Below, piece after piece: positions 1-11,938 of a stretch of 64,000 bases of DNA. Position 1 is the first letter of the stretch. Each line of letters opens with the position of its first letter. Made by a program: the position numbers and the translations under genes. Source of the stretch: Owenia fusiformis (taxonomy: Eukaryota; Annelida; Polychaeta; Sabellida; Oweniidae); assembly GCA_903813345.2 (NCBI GenBank), contig CAIIXF020000001.1, positions 13,785,915 through 13,849,914 of the forward strand, in the 5' to 3' direction. The notes under the pieces were generated by a model. That model saw nothing but the letters and a program-made list of their open reading frames with translations, made no database searches and was not told the DNA's origin.

Positions 1-752
1 TTAGGTAAACTGTTATGCCTTTAATGCATGTAATAATGATAAATATGATAATCTGAACAGCCAATAATTTATTATCTAGTAGTGATTTTATATATATTAA
101 ACTCCACGACAAAGCTTTGTATGGAATGACATAATCATATAATCACTAATTCACATACCATATAATTTATGGCATTGTGTTCTGGCGCATATTCCCATAA
201 GATTGATATGTGTCTATTAGTGATTTATCAATATGAAATACCTGGATATTTCGTTTATATTATACTTTTAAAGGGCACATGCAATATACCTTTCAAAAAC
301 AGAAAAACAAGTGAAGAAAATATCAAAATAGAATTTCAAAATGATCGTATAACACAGATGAGGCAAAGTTGGATACAATAGATGGATTGTGATAGTTTTA
401 ATGATGTTCAATGATCGCAGGAGATGAGTGCACAAGCTACTCCATATTATATGATCATAATAGGCAACGTTATACCTTGCAAGGAAGGATGGAAGATATA
501 TTATCATATCAAAATATCAATGTTAGTTTGAGGACTAAAACCACCGTCTGTTACTATCGAAGAAGGGGGTTATAATGTCCAAGCGGCAACCTAGCCATAC
601 TTACCGTTTGCAAAAGAGTCAGTGATAAAAGTAAACTAAAGTCCTTCTAATAAGCATAAATCGAGGCATTGCAATCATATTTAGGCCTATAGCGAGGACA
701 GCTTAAATGATTTCAATGCAACTGTTAGCTCTTGTATTACCCAGAAGATTAC

Positions 753-862
753 CTATTATACATAAGAATATCTGGCGTCCAAATGTATTTTGCAGGAAGT
801 CTAATACTCGTGATATTACCGTAGTCTGCAGGATTCCAATGCAGCTTATAATCAACCCATTC
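753..862 (-). CDS. nAChR-like exon 4, copy A
   Basis: This 110-nt exon encodes [15 protein letters not shown], an NIT sequon and [16 protein letters not shown]. It has an acceptor ending TACATAG and a GTAATC donor. It is the last recognisable exon before the left window edge; the next expected exon (Cys-loop) is not visible in bases 1-750. Coding potential is intact. Confidence 0.87.
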
Positions 863-3800
863 CTATGTACAAGGGAAGTAAATAAGTTCAACTTGACGAA
901 ATTGTTGAACTGTTTATTGTGGTTAGTCTTGAAGCATCTGCAATGAAATTGTTGATTTTCTTCTGGCCTAGATATTATATCTGGTAGGTCTGATATGTCT
1001 ACGGGGAACTATGGGCCCGGGACAATGGGACTTTCAAATAACGGCCGTTCGGTATTTTCCAAATAATCATTGGAGAATTCAAAGTCTTGGGGAACCCAGC
1101 TGTGTAAAAGAACTATACTTATTATGGATGTGCATGTGCATGTCTCCATTGTCCACATGGTCGTATCTTAAGATATAACAGCATAACAATAAATAGTAAC
1201 TACACATACCCCCTCTTATTGCAAATTATAACCACAAGTTACGACCAAAACGAGGACACAGGGAGTTATATTTTTTGAAATACGTCATGATTTTCCACAC
1301 AAATCATGCCATTTCTCCATCTATTGTAAAAATAGATGAACGCAACACAACACAACTGCAGCCCAACAGATTTAATGTTTTGTTTAAATAGTGTTTACAA
1401 AACCTTCCATATTTGATTTTAATGACTGCTCAATGACTATAATATTTAAAGGTTATGTCACTATTGTTGCATATATGCCCGAGGGTTTCAGTGATATATG
1501 GCCCGACCTTGGGAGGGACATTGATCACTGAGAACCGAGGGCATATGTGCAACTATAGTGACATAAACGATTTATAACATACCTATGATGATATAGTCTG
1601 GTCAGAACGTACCGTTTTCTTATCTTATTGACTAGCAATGGTTCGGAAATGATGATTTATTCCCATGTTTGTATCTTACGAATGTACGATCAATTTGACC
1701 TAGGCCTAATGTATGACGTAGTCCCAGCGCTTGACCAACCAGAAAGTTAGCGGGCGCGGGCTTTTCAAAAGTTATATTGGCCCGCTGTCTTGTGAACAGT
1801 TTACACTATACGTCATCATAGGTATGTTATAATAAATTATATTACATATAATAAACTATTAAATTTTGTATTTGGGAGTTGAATTATGTTGCATTCATCA
1901 TCAACAACTGAACATCTAGTAGAACAAAAATCAAGAATAAATAATTCTGTGCAAAAGGTAATGTGACAACGGGCTGTGGCTACACCAAAGAATAGTAAGC
2001 ATGCTGGAACGTCAGAAAATAACAAGAGTAAACAAACAAAATGCTCTTAAACAACTTTCATTTGACTTTTACGACTCATTTCTGGTAGATCAATGCAGTG
2101 TTGTTTTTATTGATGGCTAAATAAGAGCAGTTTGTCAAAAAACGAGAATTCCTGGAGTAAACACGGTGTATTACCTATTATACATTAATATATCTGGTGT
2201 CCAGATTTTTTTAGCTGGAAGACGAATACTTGTAATATTTCCATAATCCTCTGGATTCCACTTAAGCTTATAATCAGTCCATTCCTGCATAGAAACAAAT
2301 TTGTGAAATTATGTTAAAATTATCAAAGTGTAGACAATTAAAAAAGCGTAATTGGTCATTCATAAAGCAAAACCACCTTCATGCTCAACTCGTTATTGCT
2401 CAAGTATGATCAGGTGAAGCAAAATTTTGCAGATATAAATAAAAAGGTTAGTGATAATATAAATTTATAATTTCGATACCCATACACATTCATAAAGGAA
2501 CATATATGTAAACGTAACAACAAATTAACTGAAACAAAAATACATCAATTAAAAATGCCACGACAAATGTATGTTCTTCTCTAGAAACTCAGTGACAACT
2601 ACAATAAAAACAACAGCAATCATGCTATATTTATCAGCTGCAGTGCCATTGATCATTTGATTATGTTTACCTATTATACATCAATATATCTGGGGTCCAT
2701 ATTTTTTTGGCTGGAAGACGAATACTGGTAACGTTACCATATTCGCTTGGGTCCCATGAGAGTTTGTGGTCACTCCATTTCTGGTTGGCATTAATTAATG
2801 ACACATGATGAGAAATTGTTTTTAGTAATGCTATATTTGTCGGAATGAATTCTAAATATTCAAAGTTTAAATATTACATCTTATCATAATATTACATTTA
2901 TATAGAAAATTGGCATTATGTTAAGAAATATACTCACATAGTTTAACCATACGTTAGTATGTAACATCTCGTTCTTTTCGTCCTGTAAAATCAAGAAATA
3001 AAATGTTATATGTGCTATTTAATTCCTCACTTTCTTATTTCCTTGTCACGTGTAGTCAGAGAGTGTGGAATATGACAGTAAATGATAATAATGAAGAATA
3101 TTTATCTTCAATGTCATAATTATTAAAACAGCAATTACTTGATTCATTTACAACTTATATATTGTAATAAAGAATTTCTAAACTAACATTTTACTCATAT
3201 TCAAATAATACAAATAGTTTAGATTAAGAATACTGTGTAAATAAGCACACACACACTTTCTACAGTTACGAAGCATCGCATTAACACACGTGCTGAAGAC
3301 TATGGCACAAAAAACAGTACAAACAAAGAGATACATTTATGATACATTTAGCTCGTGGCATTCCCTATACAGTATACAGAATAGGGACCAGGTATGACGT
3401 CTAAATGCATCATATATTCCACTCATATTATTGTGGTTATTTTTGGTCAATTAATGATGATAAATAATAAATTCAAAAATAAATAAATAATTTGATTAAT
3501 AAATAATAAATTACGAAAATGATAATAAAAGGTTTGAATGATAAAGCCGATTGTAGGTTCCATATAAATCGTATGGCTAATGTTAATCCCATTGGAAATA
3601 TCTACTAAGTACTAAAGGTAGAATTTACTATTCCTGTTGAGTAAAAATCAAAGTTTGCATCAAATAGTATTGTTTCATACATTATCTAGTTTATCTAATG
3701 TCTACTGAAGTGTTATAAAAGAAATGTAACCTGATACATGGTTATTTCGTCTACAACATGTACAAGTAGTCCAGATAGGAAATAGGTTATGGAATAATAT

Positions 3801-6213
3801 CAAAATAGTTTTCTACATAATTCAATATCTACTAAAATGAGAGCAAATGTGATTGTTATTATCTAAAGAAAGAGTATCCCACAAAGGAAATAGGTTATGG
3901 AATAATATCAAAATAGTTTTCTACATAATTCAATATCTACTAAAATGAGAGAAAATGTGATTGTTATTATTTATACTAAGTATATCCCACAAAGGAAATA
4001 GGTTATGGAATAATATCAAAATAGTTTTCCACATAATTCAAAATCTACTAAAATGAGAGAAAATGTGATTGTTATTATTGTTATTATTTATACTAAGAGC
4101 ATCCCACAAAGGAAATAATGGAATAATATCAAAATAGTTTTCTACATAATTCAATATCTACTAAAATTAGAGAAAATGTGATTGTTATTATTTATACTCA
4201 GAGTATCCCACAAAGGAAATAGGTTATGAAATTATATTAAAATAGTTTTCTACATTATTCAATATCTACTAAAATGAGAGCAAGTGTGATTGCTATTAAT
4301 TATACTAAAAGTATCCCACAAAAATAGTTTTCTACATCATTCAATTTTTTTACTAAAATGAGATTAAATGTGATTGTTATTATTTATACTAAGTGTATCC
4401 CACAAAGAAAATAAGTTATGGAATAATATCAAAATAGTTTTCTACATTATTCAATTTCTACTAAGAGTATTCCGAAAAATGGATTATGCCATGGGGGAGT
4501 TTGGTGTACATCTACAATGGACTACACTAAAGAATTGTGGTTTAATTTCTCTGTAGTTTTGGGACAGGGTTCCATTAACTTACAACATCAATGATCTGTT
4601 GCAAAGATAGCCCATATTTAACTTCAAGCGTGTCCGTCTCTTGGGCAACGGGTCGAGCTAAGGATTGATAATTCCTGCCCTCGGGACTAAATATGTCATT
4701 TATAAGCCTTTCTTCATGTGGACCTTGCTTTGACTCTGTTAAATAAATGCAAATCAAACAAAATAACTAATATCATAACGACATGTAAGCTTTCTCTGTA
4801 CTTTTATATACCTGAAATAAAAGAAAATGGCGAAACAATAAACAAAAATATACATTCAGAGCTGGCAACAAGCAAACCAAGCTTCACACCAACGCCATAC
4901 CATCTCACCTCCTTTTATCTTGATATTGCCCATATAGCGTTTAGGGAAGGTCATGCATATATAGCATTGGTGTGATATACATTCATTTTGCAATGTCCTG
5001 TTTAAGCACCACATCACTTACAACTCCAATAATTTGTTGCAACGATATTCCAAACTCTACTTCTAGTGATTCACTTTCGTTGGCCACAGGCCGCGCAAGA
5101 TTATTGTAATTGCGCTTTTCTTTGTGGAATATTTCATCTATGAGTCTTTCTTCGTGTGGGCCCTGTTCTGACTCTATAAACAGTATAGAATAATTGTCTT
5201 ACAACAACACATATTTGTTATATTGATATATGTCTCGTTTGAGTAGTATAATTTTGTTCTATTTCTTAACCAACAAATAAGTGTAACCTCAACATTGTTG
5301 AAATTGATCATTTTTTGGTACATGCTAATATAGAACTAAAAACTAGAATGTCTGTGTCGCTAGGCATTCCAACAATGGGTAATGGATGAACCACTCCGGA
5401 GAGAGCTTCAGGGTTATATAATTTGATGCAAACTGGCATGCTAAATAGCAAATATGTAAGTACAGTAACATAAGCATAATTAAGAAAAATAGATGGGAAT
5501 AGGGATACATAATCAAATCCTAATTATTAATTTGTTTCCTGAGGCTAGAGTACATTTCAACTTTTTTGACGAATCCTTAGATTGAAAGCACCACTCTCAA
5601 AGTATCACTTGTATATACTAAAATTCATAAAACTAAGTAGTCATAGACTTTATACGACATCACTTCAAATTATTCATTCACTCCTTTCCGAAATACTCCC
5701 AAAATAATGAATACATACAGGGTGTAATAAATATATGTATTATGTAAATGCAACAAGGTTTGTCTTGTTTTACAAATATTTAAATCAATAACTTTTGCTG
5801 AAAATAACAGATACTGGGTCACTCTTTAAACAATTAATAAATTACTAGTACCTTAATATTCTACAATCTACGAATGTATTAACAGACCGAGAAATACGCC
5901 AGACAAAATTTTAAACATGTTTGATAGAAACAGCAGTATATAGAGGGCATTGTATATACACCACGTATATGTTGTGAAATTTAAAACTAATTATGTCGTA
6001 TATTATATCCTATATTTTCTAACCTTGGTCCAAGGGTATTTCAATATTTCCATACTGAGCTGCGACAGTAGCGAAGCCCTTTCTTGAAGGATGAGTTTTG
6101 GCATAATATTTGAGACTTCGAATTTGGTTTACTAGTACTAGTTTATTAATACTAGTTTGTAGAAATATTAATAAAATAACAAATAGTGTAATATAGATCA
6201 TATCAAGATTCAA
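753..6213 (-). CDS. Nicotinic acetylcholine receptor-like subunit, 5' half, with duplicated exons 2 and 4
   Basis: This is the N-terminal half of a Cys-loop ligand-gated channel subunit of the nicotinic acetylcholine receptor type, expected to be an extracellular ligand-binding domain at the plasma membrane. Seen on the minus strand in transcript order: a signal-peptide exon (6213-6024), two versions of exon 2 (5173-5022 and 4735-4584), exon 3 (2982-2938) and three versions of exon 4 (2780-2671, 2284-2175, 862-753). Family motifs are [15 protein letters not shown], a SLQQII string, TNVWLN, W-D-KL-W and [10 protein letters not shown]. Phases join: exon 1 ends in phase 1, exons 2 and 3 end in phase 0, exon 4 ends in phase 2, as in known nicotinic genes. 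The Cys-loop, the four membrane helices and the 3' end are not in the window. It could instead be the debris of several tandem genes. Confidence 0.85.
1452..1569. repeat. Short hairpin-forming inverted repeat
   Basis: Two arms of about 45 bp beginning GTTATGTCACTA are imperfect reverse complements, with a short spacer. The hairpin lies in the interval between nAChR exon-4 copies A and B and directly abuts the next small inverted-repeat element. It looks like a MITE remnant or part of a composite element. Confidence 0.6.
1572..1832. mobile_element. MITE-like element with 20-bp terminal inverted repeats
   Basis: The ends read TTATAACATACCTATGATGA and its exact reverse complement, about 260 bp apart. 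The interior is relatively GC-rich near its right half and has no coding potential. It lies in an intron-like interval of the receptor gene. The superfamily is not determined because no clear target-site duplication was seen. Confidence 0.65.
2175..2284 (-). CDS. nAChR-like exon 4, copy B
   Basis: This 110-nt exon encodes [15 protein letters not shown], an NIT sequon and [16 protein letters not shown]. It has an ATGCAG acceptor and a GTAATA donor. Length and phases are the same as in copies A and C. It is open throughout and is the closest of the three to the general nicotinic consensus. Confidence 0.88.
2671..2780 (-). CDS. nAChR-like exon 4, copy C
   Basis: This 110-nt exon encodes [15 protein letters not shown], an NVT glycosylation sequon, [16 protein letters not shown] and a split last codon. 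It contains the loop A region (IW.PDI..YN). The acceptor is CCAACCAG and the donor GTAAAC. It is phase 0 in and phase 2 out, and is the copy nearest to exon 3. Confidence 0.87.
2938..2982 (-). CDS. nAChR-like exon 3 (45 nt)
   Basis: This exon encodes [15 protein letters not shown], the classic short exon of nicotinic receptor genes carrying the conserved NVWL tryptophan of binding loop D. It has a TTTTACAG acceptor and a GTGAGT donor and is phase 0 at both ends. Only one copy is visible although exons 2 and 4 are duplicated. I looked for others between the exon-4 copies and found none. Confidence 0.87.
3776..4470. repeat. Tandem repeat, unit about 108 bp, about seven copies
   Basis: A unit containing GGAAATAGGTTATGG, TTTTCTACATAATTC and AAATGTGATTGTTATTAT recurs at about 3778, 3886, 3994, 4111 and 4215, with shorter degenerate copies to 4470. 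Spacing is mostly 104-117 bp. It sits in the interval between nAChR exon 2A and exon 3. There is no coding potential. Confidence 0.9.
4584..4735 (-). CDS. nAChR-like exon 2, proximal copy (2A)
   Basis: This second 152-nt version of exon 2 encodes [32 protein letters not shown] and SLQQIIDV. It has a TTTAACAG acceptor and a GTAAGT donor. No signal-peptide exon is recognisable in the 286 bp separating it from copy 2B, so it does not look like the start of an independent gene. It would join exon 1 in the same frame as copy 2B. Confidence 0.87.
5022..5173 (-). CDS. nAChR-like exon 2, distal copy (2B)
   Basis: This 152-nt exon encodes the start of the ligand-binding domain: [15 protein letters not shown], then [17 protein letters not shown] and SLQQIIGV. 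It is flanked by a TATAG acceptor and a GTAAGT donor. Phase is 1 in and 0 out, identical to copy 2A about 290 bp downstream. The two copies differ at many residues but keep all family landmarks, so neither looks decayed. Confidence 0.85.
6024..6213 (-). CDS. nAChR-like exon 1: signal peptide and N-terminal linker
   Basis: The exon starts at an ATG (6213-6211) and encodes 63 residues. The first 20 or so are a typical secretory signal, with a run of I, L, F and V after MNLDM. The rest (ending in IPLDQ) is a hydrophilic linker longer than usual before the conserved QGPHE start of the ligand-binding domain. The exon ends with CAAG before a GTTAGA donor, giving phase 1. Both exon-2 copies begin with AG, so either makes a Glu codon at the junction. 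The donor is not a perfect consensus, and the assignment to this gene rests on phase and order. Confidence 0.65.
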
Positions 6214-6438
6214 AATACAATTGGCTAGAGTGTAAGAGAACGTGTGCAGAGTAAACTATGCAACTTTACTATCGTTTTACAGTTTACAAGTGTACAAGTA
6301 CAAGTATCTGCACATCGGTATATACACTGAACGTGAAAATAGCTGTCTAAAACTATAAACCAACGAAATCTCAAGTTGAAAAACTATTCCGGGAATTATA
6401 AAGTTATTGCTCTGCGAAACTTTTTGCAAGTGTATTTA

Positions 6439-7287
6439 CACCCTATGCAGACAGAGCCTGTGGGAAATATTGGGTGCGGAGCAAATAAACGGAGGGTGCG
6501 GAGCTAACGGTCATTTTTGAATTTAAATTTGGGATATTTCTGAAACTAAGCCGTTTTGGGACTTCAAATATACCAAGATATGTGTATTTGACACCAAATA
6601 TCAATACAATTGTGAAAATAGTAGCGCAATTCATTCTATAGCGACGCAGTGTGCCTTAAACCTTTCCCAGACCTATATATTTTGAAATTATCCTTTTAAT
6701 ACTGAGTCCCCAGCATTCATAAAAAATGGTGTTCAAGGTGCACTATCTATACAAATTATTTTTGCATCTTGGAAGCCAGGCAGTATCTGTGTGATTTTAT
6801 AAAAATTCGGAAATGTTCTTCAGATATGAGCCCCTCTAAATATTGGGTGCGGAGCAGCTCCATAAACGTAGCTCCGCACCCAATATTTAGAGGGGCTCAT
6901 ATCTGAAGAACATTTCCGAATTTTTATAAAATCACACAGATACTGCCTGGCTTCCAAGATGCAAAAATAATTTGCATGGGTAGTGTATCTTGAACACCAT
7001 TTTTTATGAATGCTGGGGACGCAGTATTAAAAGGATAGTCTCAAAATATATAGGTCTGGGAAATGTTTAAGGCATACTGCGTCGCTATAAAATGAATTGC
7101 ACTACTATTTTCACAATTTTATTGATATTTGGTGTCAAATACACATATCTTGGTATATTTGAAGTCCCAAAACGGCTTAGTTTCAGAAATATCCCAATTT
7201 TAAATTAAAAAATGACCGTTAGCTCCGCACCCTCCGCTCATTTGCGCCGCAGCCAATATTTCCCACAGGCTCTGTCTGCATAGGGTG
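6439..7287. mobile_element. 849-bp palindromic foldback element with 5-bp target-site duplication
   Basis: The two halves are near-perfect reverse complements along their whole length (about 420 bp each) around a short centre near 6863. The ends read CACCCTATGCAGACAGAGCC. The element is flanked on both sides by ATTTA (6434-6438 and 7288-7292), a 5-bp target-site duplication. A CAC terminus with a 5-bp duplication is the pattern of the Transib superfamily, but no transposase is present, so the class is inference. A transcript would fold into a very long hairpin. The small open frames in the arms are mirror copies of each other and unlikely to be genes. Confidence 0.85.
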
Positions 7288-7292
7288 ATTTA

Positions 7293-9349
7293 GAAATGTT
7301 TGAAAATGCCATGATAAAAAATGATAAGGAACCACACGTCATTCTGCTAAGAGGGACGACCAGGGATTGTTAGTTCAAAGTCACGCAAGTCAAAAGATGT
7401 TTTAGTAGAACAGAATATTCCTCTATTACAAAAATATTCTATATCATAATATAATACAATATAATCCATAATTATACTTCAAAGATGTTCATAGTTTTAT
7501 TATTGCAAATATTTACTATTATATATTAGTATATGAAAAATTGCGTTTTTGGTTAATATTGACTGATAAATCAACCTTTGATCAAAATCAAGTCAAAAAT
7601 TTAGAATATCAACTCGTAAAACCGAGATTCTATTATTCATATGATATATGATATTTTATCATATATTAAAATACCGAAGGCGCAAAGGAGTAGGCTCTTA
7701 GGCAAAGGACTATATGAAATTCAATGTCATATACTGCCATAAGTCATAGAATCGAGGTCTTTGTTACGATTCTAATTTGATAAACAACTTCAAGGCACTT
7801 TCATTTTCAGGTTATCATAACGTCCATTTATCATATTAGAATACAAAAGCTACTTGTCAGTCCTATTTGGGAACTTGGCAAAGCGTTGAATTCAAAACAC
7901 TCTTACAGGTGAGTTCTACAAAAGTAATCAGTATTTAGTATATTTTGTTAATTTACATGTTAGGCCATTGTGGACTACACTGTCATTGAATTCGTTATAT
8001 ATGTGTATCTTTATGAGACAATAAGTTATAATGATTCTAAAGGAGATAGCTTACGAACTTACATTTAGTTTCGTATCTGGCCTTTGTATGTATCGCACAA
8101 GTCGAGGTTGAGAAAAATTCTGATCTAAAGGCAGTGCTACTGAATCAATGAGTCGATGAACTAACTATAGTTTCTATTCTATCGGATTAGTCAGAGTGTA
8201 GATATTCCTTTTTGAATATAGCCGGGTCATCAGCGGGGTGCGTCCATAAATCCTGTACAAGCTACGGTGAGCAAGCCGAGCAAACTTTGAGCAATAAGCT
8301 ATAGTGAAAATATGCATTGAATCGAAGTAGCCTCTCATCATTTGAGATAACGTTACTGACATCTATTGACGATATATGATATTACGATATTGTAAGTAAT
8401 AAAAATTTAAAATACATGCATGATACATAATTAGAAATGAATCCAGTATTAGAAGCCTAGATATTCATTTAAGACTTTCAGTTCAAAATATTACTTTAGA
8501 AAAAAACAAAAAAGGGGGACATTCGAGATTTGAGAGATTTGGTGGCATCTTAAACAACTACAAAACTAGTGATATGCTAACTCAGCATGTACTACGTTGT
8601 CGTTATATTACGGCTCCACTCCCCGGCTCCATTATGGTATCTTTAACCTGCACTGGCCGTGATCAAATTATTAGTAGATATAAGAGTAATTTGTTCAATG
8701 GAGACATGGGAGTATTTGTCTCAGCACAAATTATTTTACACCATAAATCAACCAGATTGAGAAGGTAATTGAATACAACATGTATAAATCGAGAAACTGT
8801 ATAACTACTGAAACGCGGGGTATTTCTTGAAAGATGTTCTAAACATATCAAAGAGATGATAGGTCAGAATGTTTAATCCTTTTTGTTTAAAACAACTTAT
8901 CTGAAATAAAGTTATTAAAGCGAAAAACTGTATTGTGAAAAAGATTTGCTGAAATATGTTATTTTATTGACCCAATATCCAAAGCAGAGCAACGTAGTCA
9001 TCTTTGATAATTGATATATCCTTGCTCATAGAACATCGTAGGCTTTTAACCATTTTCATTTTTATTCTGAACTGAATGCTAATTTACAATTATAAGCCTA
9101 ATTAAAAAGCCTGAACTTGTATGGATTGGATGACTTAATTAATTGCAGTTGGCAGGAAGAAAATTTGTGTTTCGATCGGTCAATGGTCTTCTACATCAGC
9201 TTGAGATCAGGGTGACAGTTAATATAGATCTGGTCGACCTGTTTTACCGAGCTAAATAATAACCAAGTACTAATAACCAAAGGACATAATTTAGAATTGG
9301 TCTTGCTTCACCATGTGATCTTTCAATTGTCTGCCTTCAACATTATGAG
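7293..9349. other. No gene recognised
   Basis: AT-rich sequence with only short random open frames. I see no family motif, splice-supported exon or clear repeat here. Confidence 0.5.
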
Positions 9350-10080
9350 CTTAATCTTGTCCTGCTTCAATAAGCGATCATCGAGATCTTGTCAAGCACT
9401 TGTCTGGCTTCCCGAAGCGATCATCGAGATCTTCTTTAAGAATGGTCCTGCTTCAATAAGCGATCAGATCATCTAGATGCTTCCCGAACCAATCCTCGAG
9501 ATCTTATTTAAGAGTGGTCCTGATTCAATAAGCGATCATCGATATGCTTCCCGAAGCGATCATCGAGATCTTCTTTAAGAATGGTGCTGATTCAATAAGC
9601 GATCATCGAGATGCTTCCCGAAGCGATCATCGAGATCTTCTTTAAGAATGGTCCTGCTTCAATAAACGATCATAGAGATCTTATCAAGCAATGGTCCTGC
9701 TTCACGCGATCATCGAGCTCTTATCAAGTACTGCTTCACTAAGCGATCATCGAGCTCTTATTTAGTACTGTTTCAATAAGCGATCATCGAGATCTTATAT
9801 ATTTAGCAATGGTCCTGCTTTACTAAGCGATCGTCGAGATCTTATTTAGAACTGGTCCTGCTTCATAGTCTTCAACATTTCACGGCGGCAGGTAAAACTT
9901 TAGTCTGAGCTCGATCGGCGCAGGCTTTCTACACTAATCGATGAACGAGATCGAATTTAACACTGGACATGCTTCACTTTAAGCGATCATCGAAATCCCC
10001 ATTAGCAGTGGTCTTGTCTCATTAAACGAGAAAATCTTAGTAGATTGGACATGCTTCAGTAAATGATTATTTAAATCAAA
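9350..10080. repeat. Degenerate minisatellite, AGCGATCATCGAGATC motif
   Basis: About a dozen or more copies of a roughly 40-60-bp unit carry CTGCTTCAATAAGCGATCA and GAGATCTT, separated by variable TTTAAGAATGGTCC linkers. Units at the right end are more diverged. There is no coding potential. Confidence 0.85.
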
Positions 10081-10593
10081 TTTAGTTCTATTTCGAACCT
10101 CCAGATCCAGTTTCTGTTAACTAAATATAGCAGTTGACTAAAGCGCATCGTTCATCATCACCTCATCAGGGTAAATAAACATCTATTAGTATCACGCTTA
10201 CCTTATGATAGTCTAGGCTACTCTTATTTTGAACTAACATATATTTGTAACACCATTTTGTTATTCCAGTGGAGATCGAGGTGAGACCTTGACACTTGGA
10301 ATTTGGAGGGAACATCACCTTGTATGAGGTTATAGACCCTATCGAATGGCAAGATTAATCTCTGGGGGATTAATGTTACGAAAATCCCATACTTAGCTCA
10401 TGATTGAGGTCGGTCAATAAAAAAAACTATAATGCATATTAGATTTTTCCACATAATGAAAATACAGATTGTGAGAGTCTTAGATTTGTTTGTAATCTAG
10501 CTATAATCTGTATGTGAATGTAGTCAGTTGGAGCATCCAGTCTTCGTCATTGAGCAATTAAAAAAGCAAGAAATAAGTTCAGAATATCTGATG

Positions 10594-10660
10594 CATCCTT
10601 CAAGATCGGGCTTCACTGCTATGACAGTATGGAAAGAATTGAAAACCCCTTGGACCAAGG
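10594..10660 (+). pseudogene. Decayed inverted copy of the nAChR-like exon 1 end
   Basis: From CATCCTTCAAGA to CCCTTGGACCAAGG this plus-strand stretch matches the 3' part of the minus-strand exon at 6024-6213, including the shared HPSR.GF reading frame. The donor position reads CAAGGATATG rather than CAAGGT, so the splice site is lost. No other receptor exon is visible nearby. It is best explained as a fragment of an inverted duplication, and it is short enough that a chance element cannot be fully excluded. Confidence 0.5.
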
Positions 10661-11814
10661 ATATGACGACTTGTAAATGTAGATGTAAAATTGTTAATGT
10701 AAAAGCACTCTCGTGATTTATCTTATCCGCATAGCACATCTGACAATAAGGGGCACTATCTGAATGAAGATGCATAAGGGACCCATTCCAAACATTATCA
10801 ACTTTTATTAAGTGAAGTTCATAACAATAATTCCATTGAAGTAGATGGGAAAGATTGTTTTAGGGTACTCTTTAGTCTAAGTTATAGCTCCGGTGAAAAT
10901 GTCCCGATGGTCCATTTACAAGTTTCGAATTATCCATCACTTCTGGTATTGACTGTTATGGTTTTGTCATAAAATGATCATTTTATCGTCCTAACGTTGT
11001 AGGGGATTAAATAATTAATGACTGCTTGAGAATACTTTTCTACAATGGAACAGTAACTTCAATTTCCAAAGCAGATGTTGGGATCTATTGGTTAGTCGTA
11101 AATGACAAAACAATCCACCGGAAATCATCAGACGCAGTACAACAGTTGTTCAAGTTATTCTTCCATATATAAGTGTTTTATAAATAATGTATCTAGAAGG
11201 TTTCTGACCTGACTAAGGAGATTATTAAAAAGCCGTAACATCTGACATTAAATCAGCCCATTGCCGAAAATATGCTCAACTGCCCGATGAGATATTCAAT
11301 ATGGCGTTTCACCAACTGTTGTGTTATTGGGTTCTATCTACCGGAACAGCTTGTTAAACAAATCAGATATTATTATACCTCAGGAATCACCATGTTATCT
11401 GTTGTAGCAGATCTTCTTTACATTTTGTGTACATTTTCTAGGGTAATTACACAAAGGCGTTTTTTGAGCAAGCATTCTTTACATTTAATAGACCATTTAC
11501 CAGCAAATGTTAAGTTTTTGCGGTGATTGTCTCAAGGATATGGCAAACAATATTTTTGTTTCAAACTTAACAGTATGATGTATATATGTATATTTGAAAT
11601 ATTCAAAATGCCAGTCAGAATTCAAGATGGCCACTTCAAAGTTGAGTCATCTAACAATGTGGAGAATCCAGTCGGTTTAAATAGATCATGGTGACAGGGG
11701 ATATTAGAAAGAATACAAAACGGTTTCCAAAGCTAATCAACTCTAGAATAGGACAATTCGAAGATCTGGAAGATCAAAATCATGATGCCGTGGAAAACGG
11801 TACATGACAAGAAT
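10661..11814. other. No gene recognised
   Basis: Short open frames only, including an 84-codon one at 11272-11526 with no recognisable motif. No repeat structure is evident. Confidence 0.45.
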
Positions 11815-11938
11815 GCTAAATACAATGAAACCTGTCTCAGTGAACACCCTCTCTCTAGTGAACACCTGTGTCCAGTGGGCACCCATTCTCAGCACATACT
11901 CCACTGACCTCTGTATAAAATCACCTCTCTATAGCGAA

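Noticed and set aside
1008-1107. Minus-strand open stretch after an AG acceptor ([15 protein letters not shown]...)
   Set aside because: Considered as a receptor exon but shows no Cys-loop family motif, hits a stop in frame, and has no matching phase.
6443-6634. 63-codon minus-strand frame
   Set aside because: Lies inside the large palindrome and is mirrored in the other arm; explained by the foldback element.
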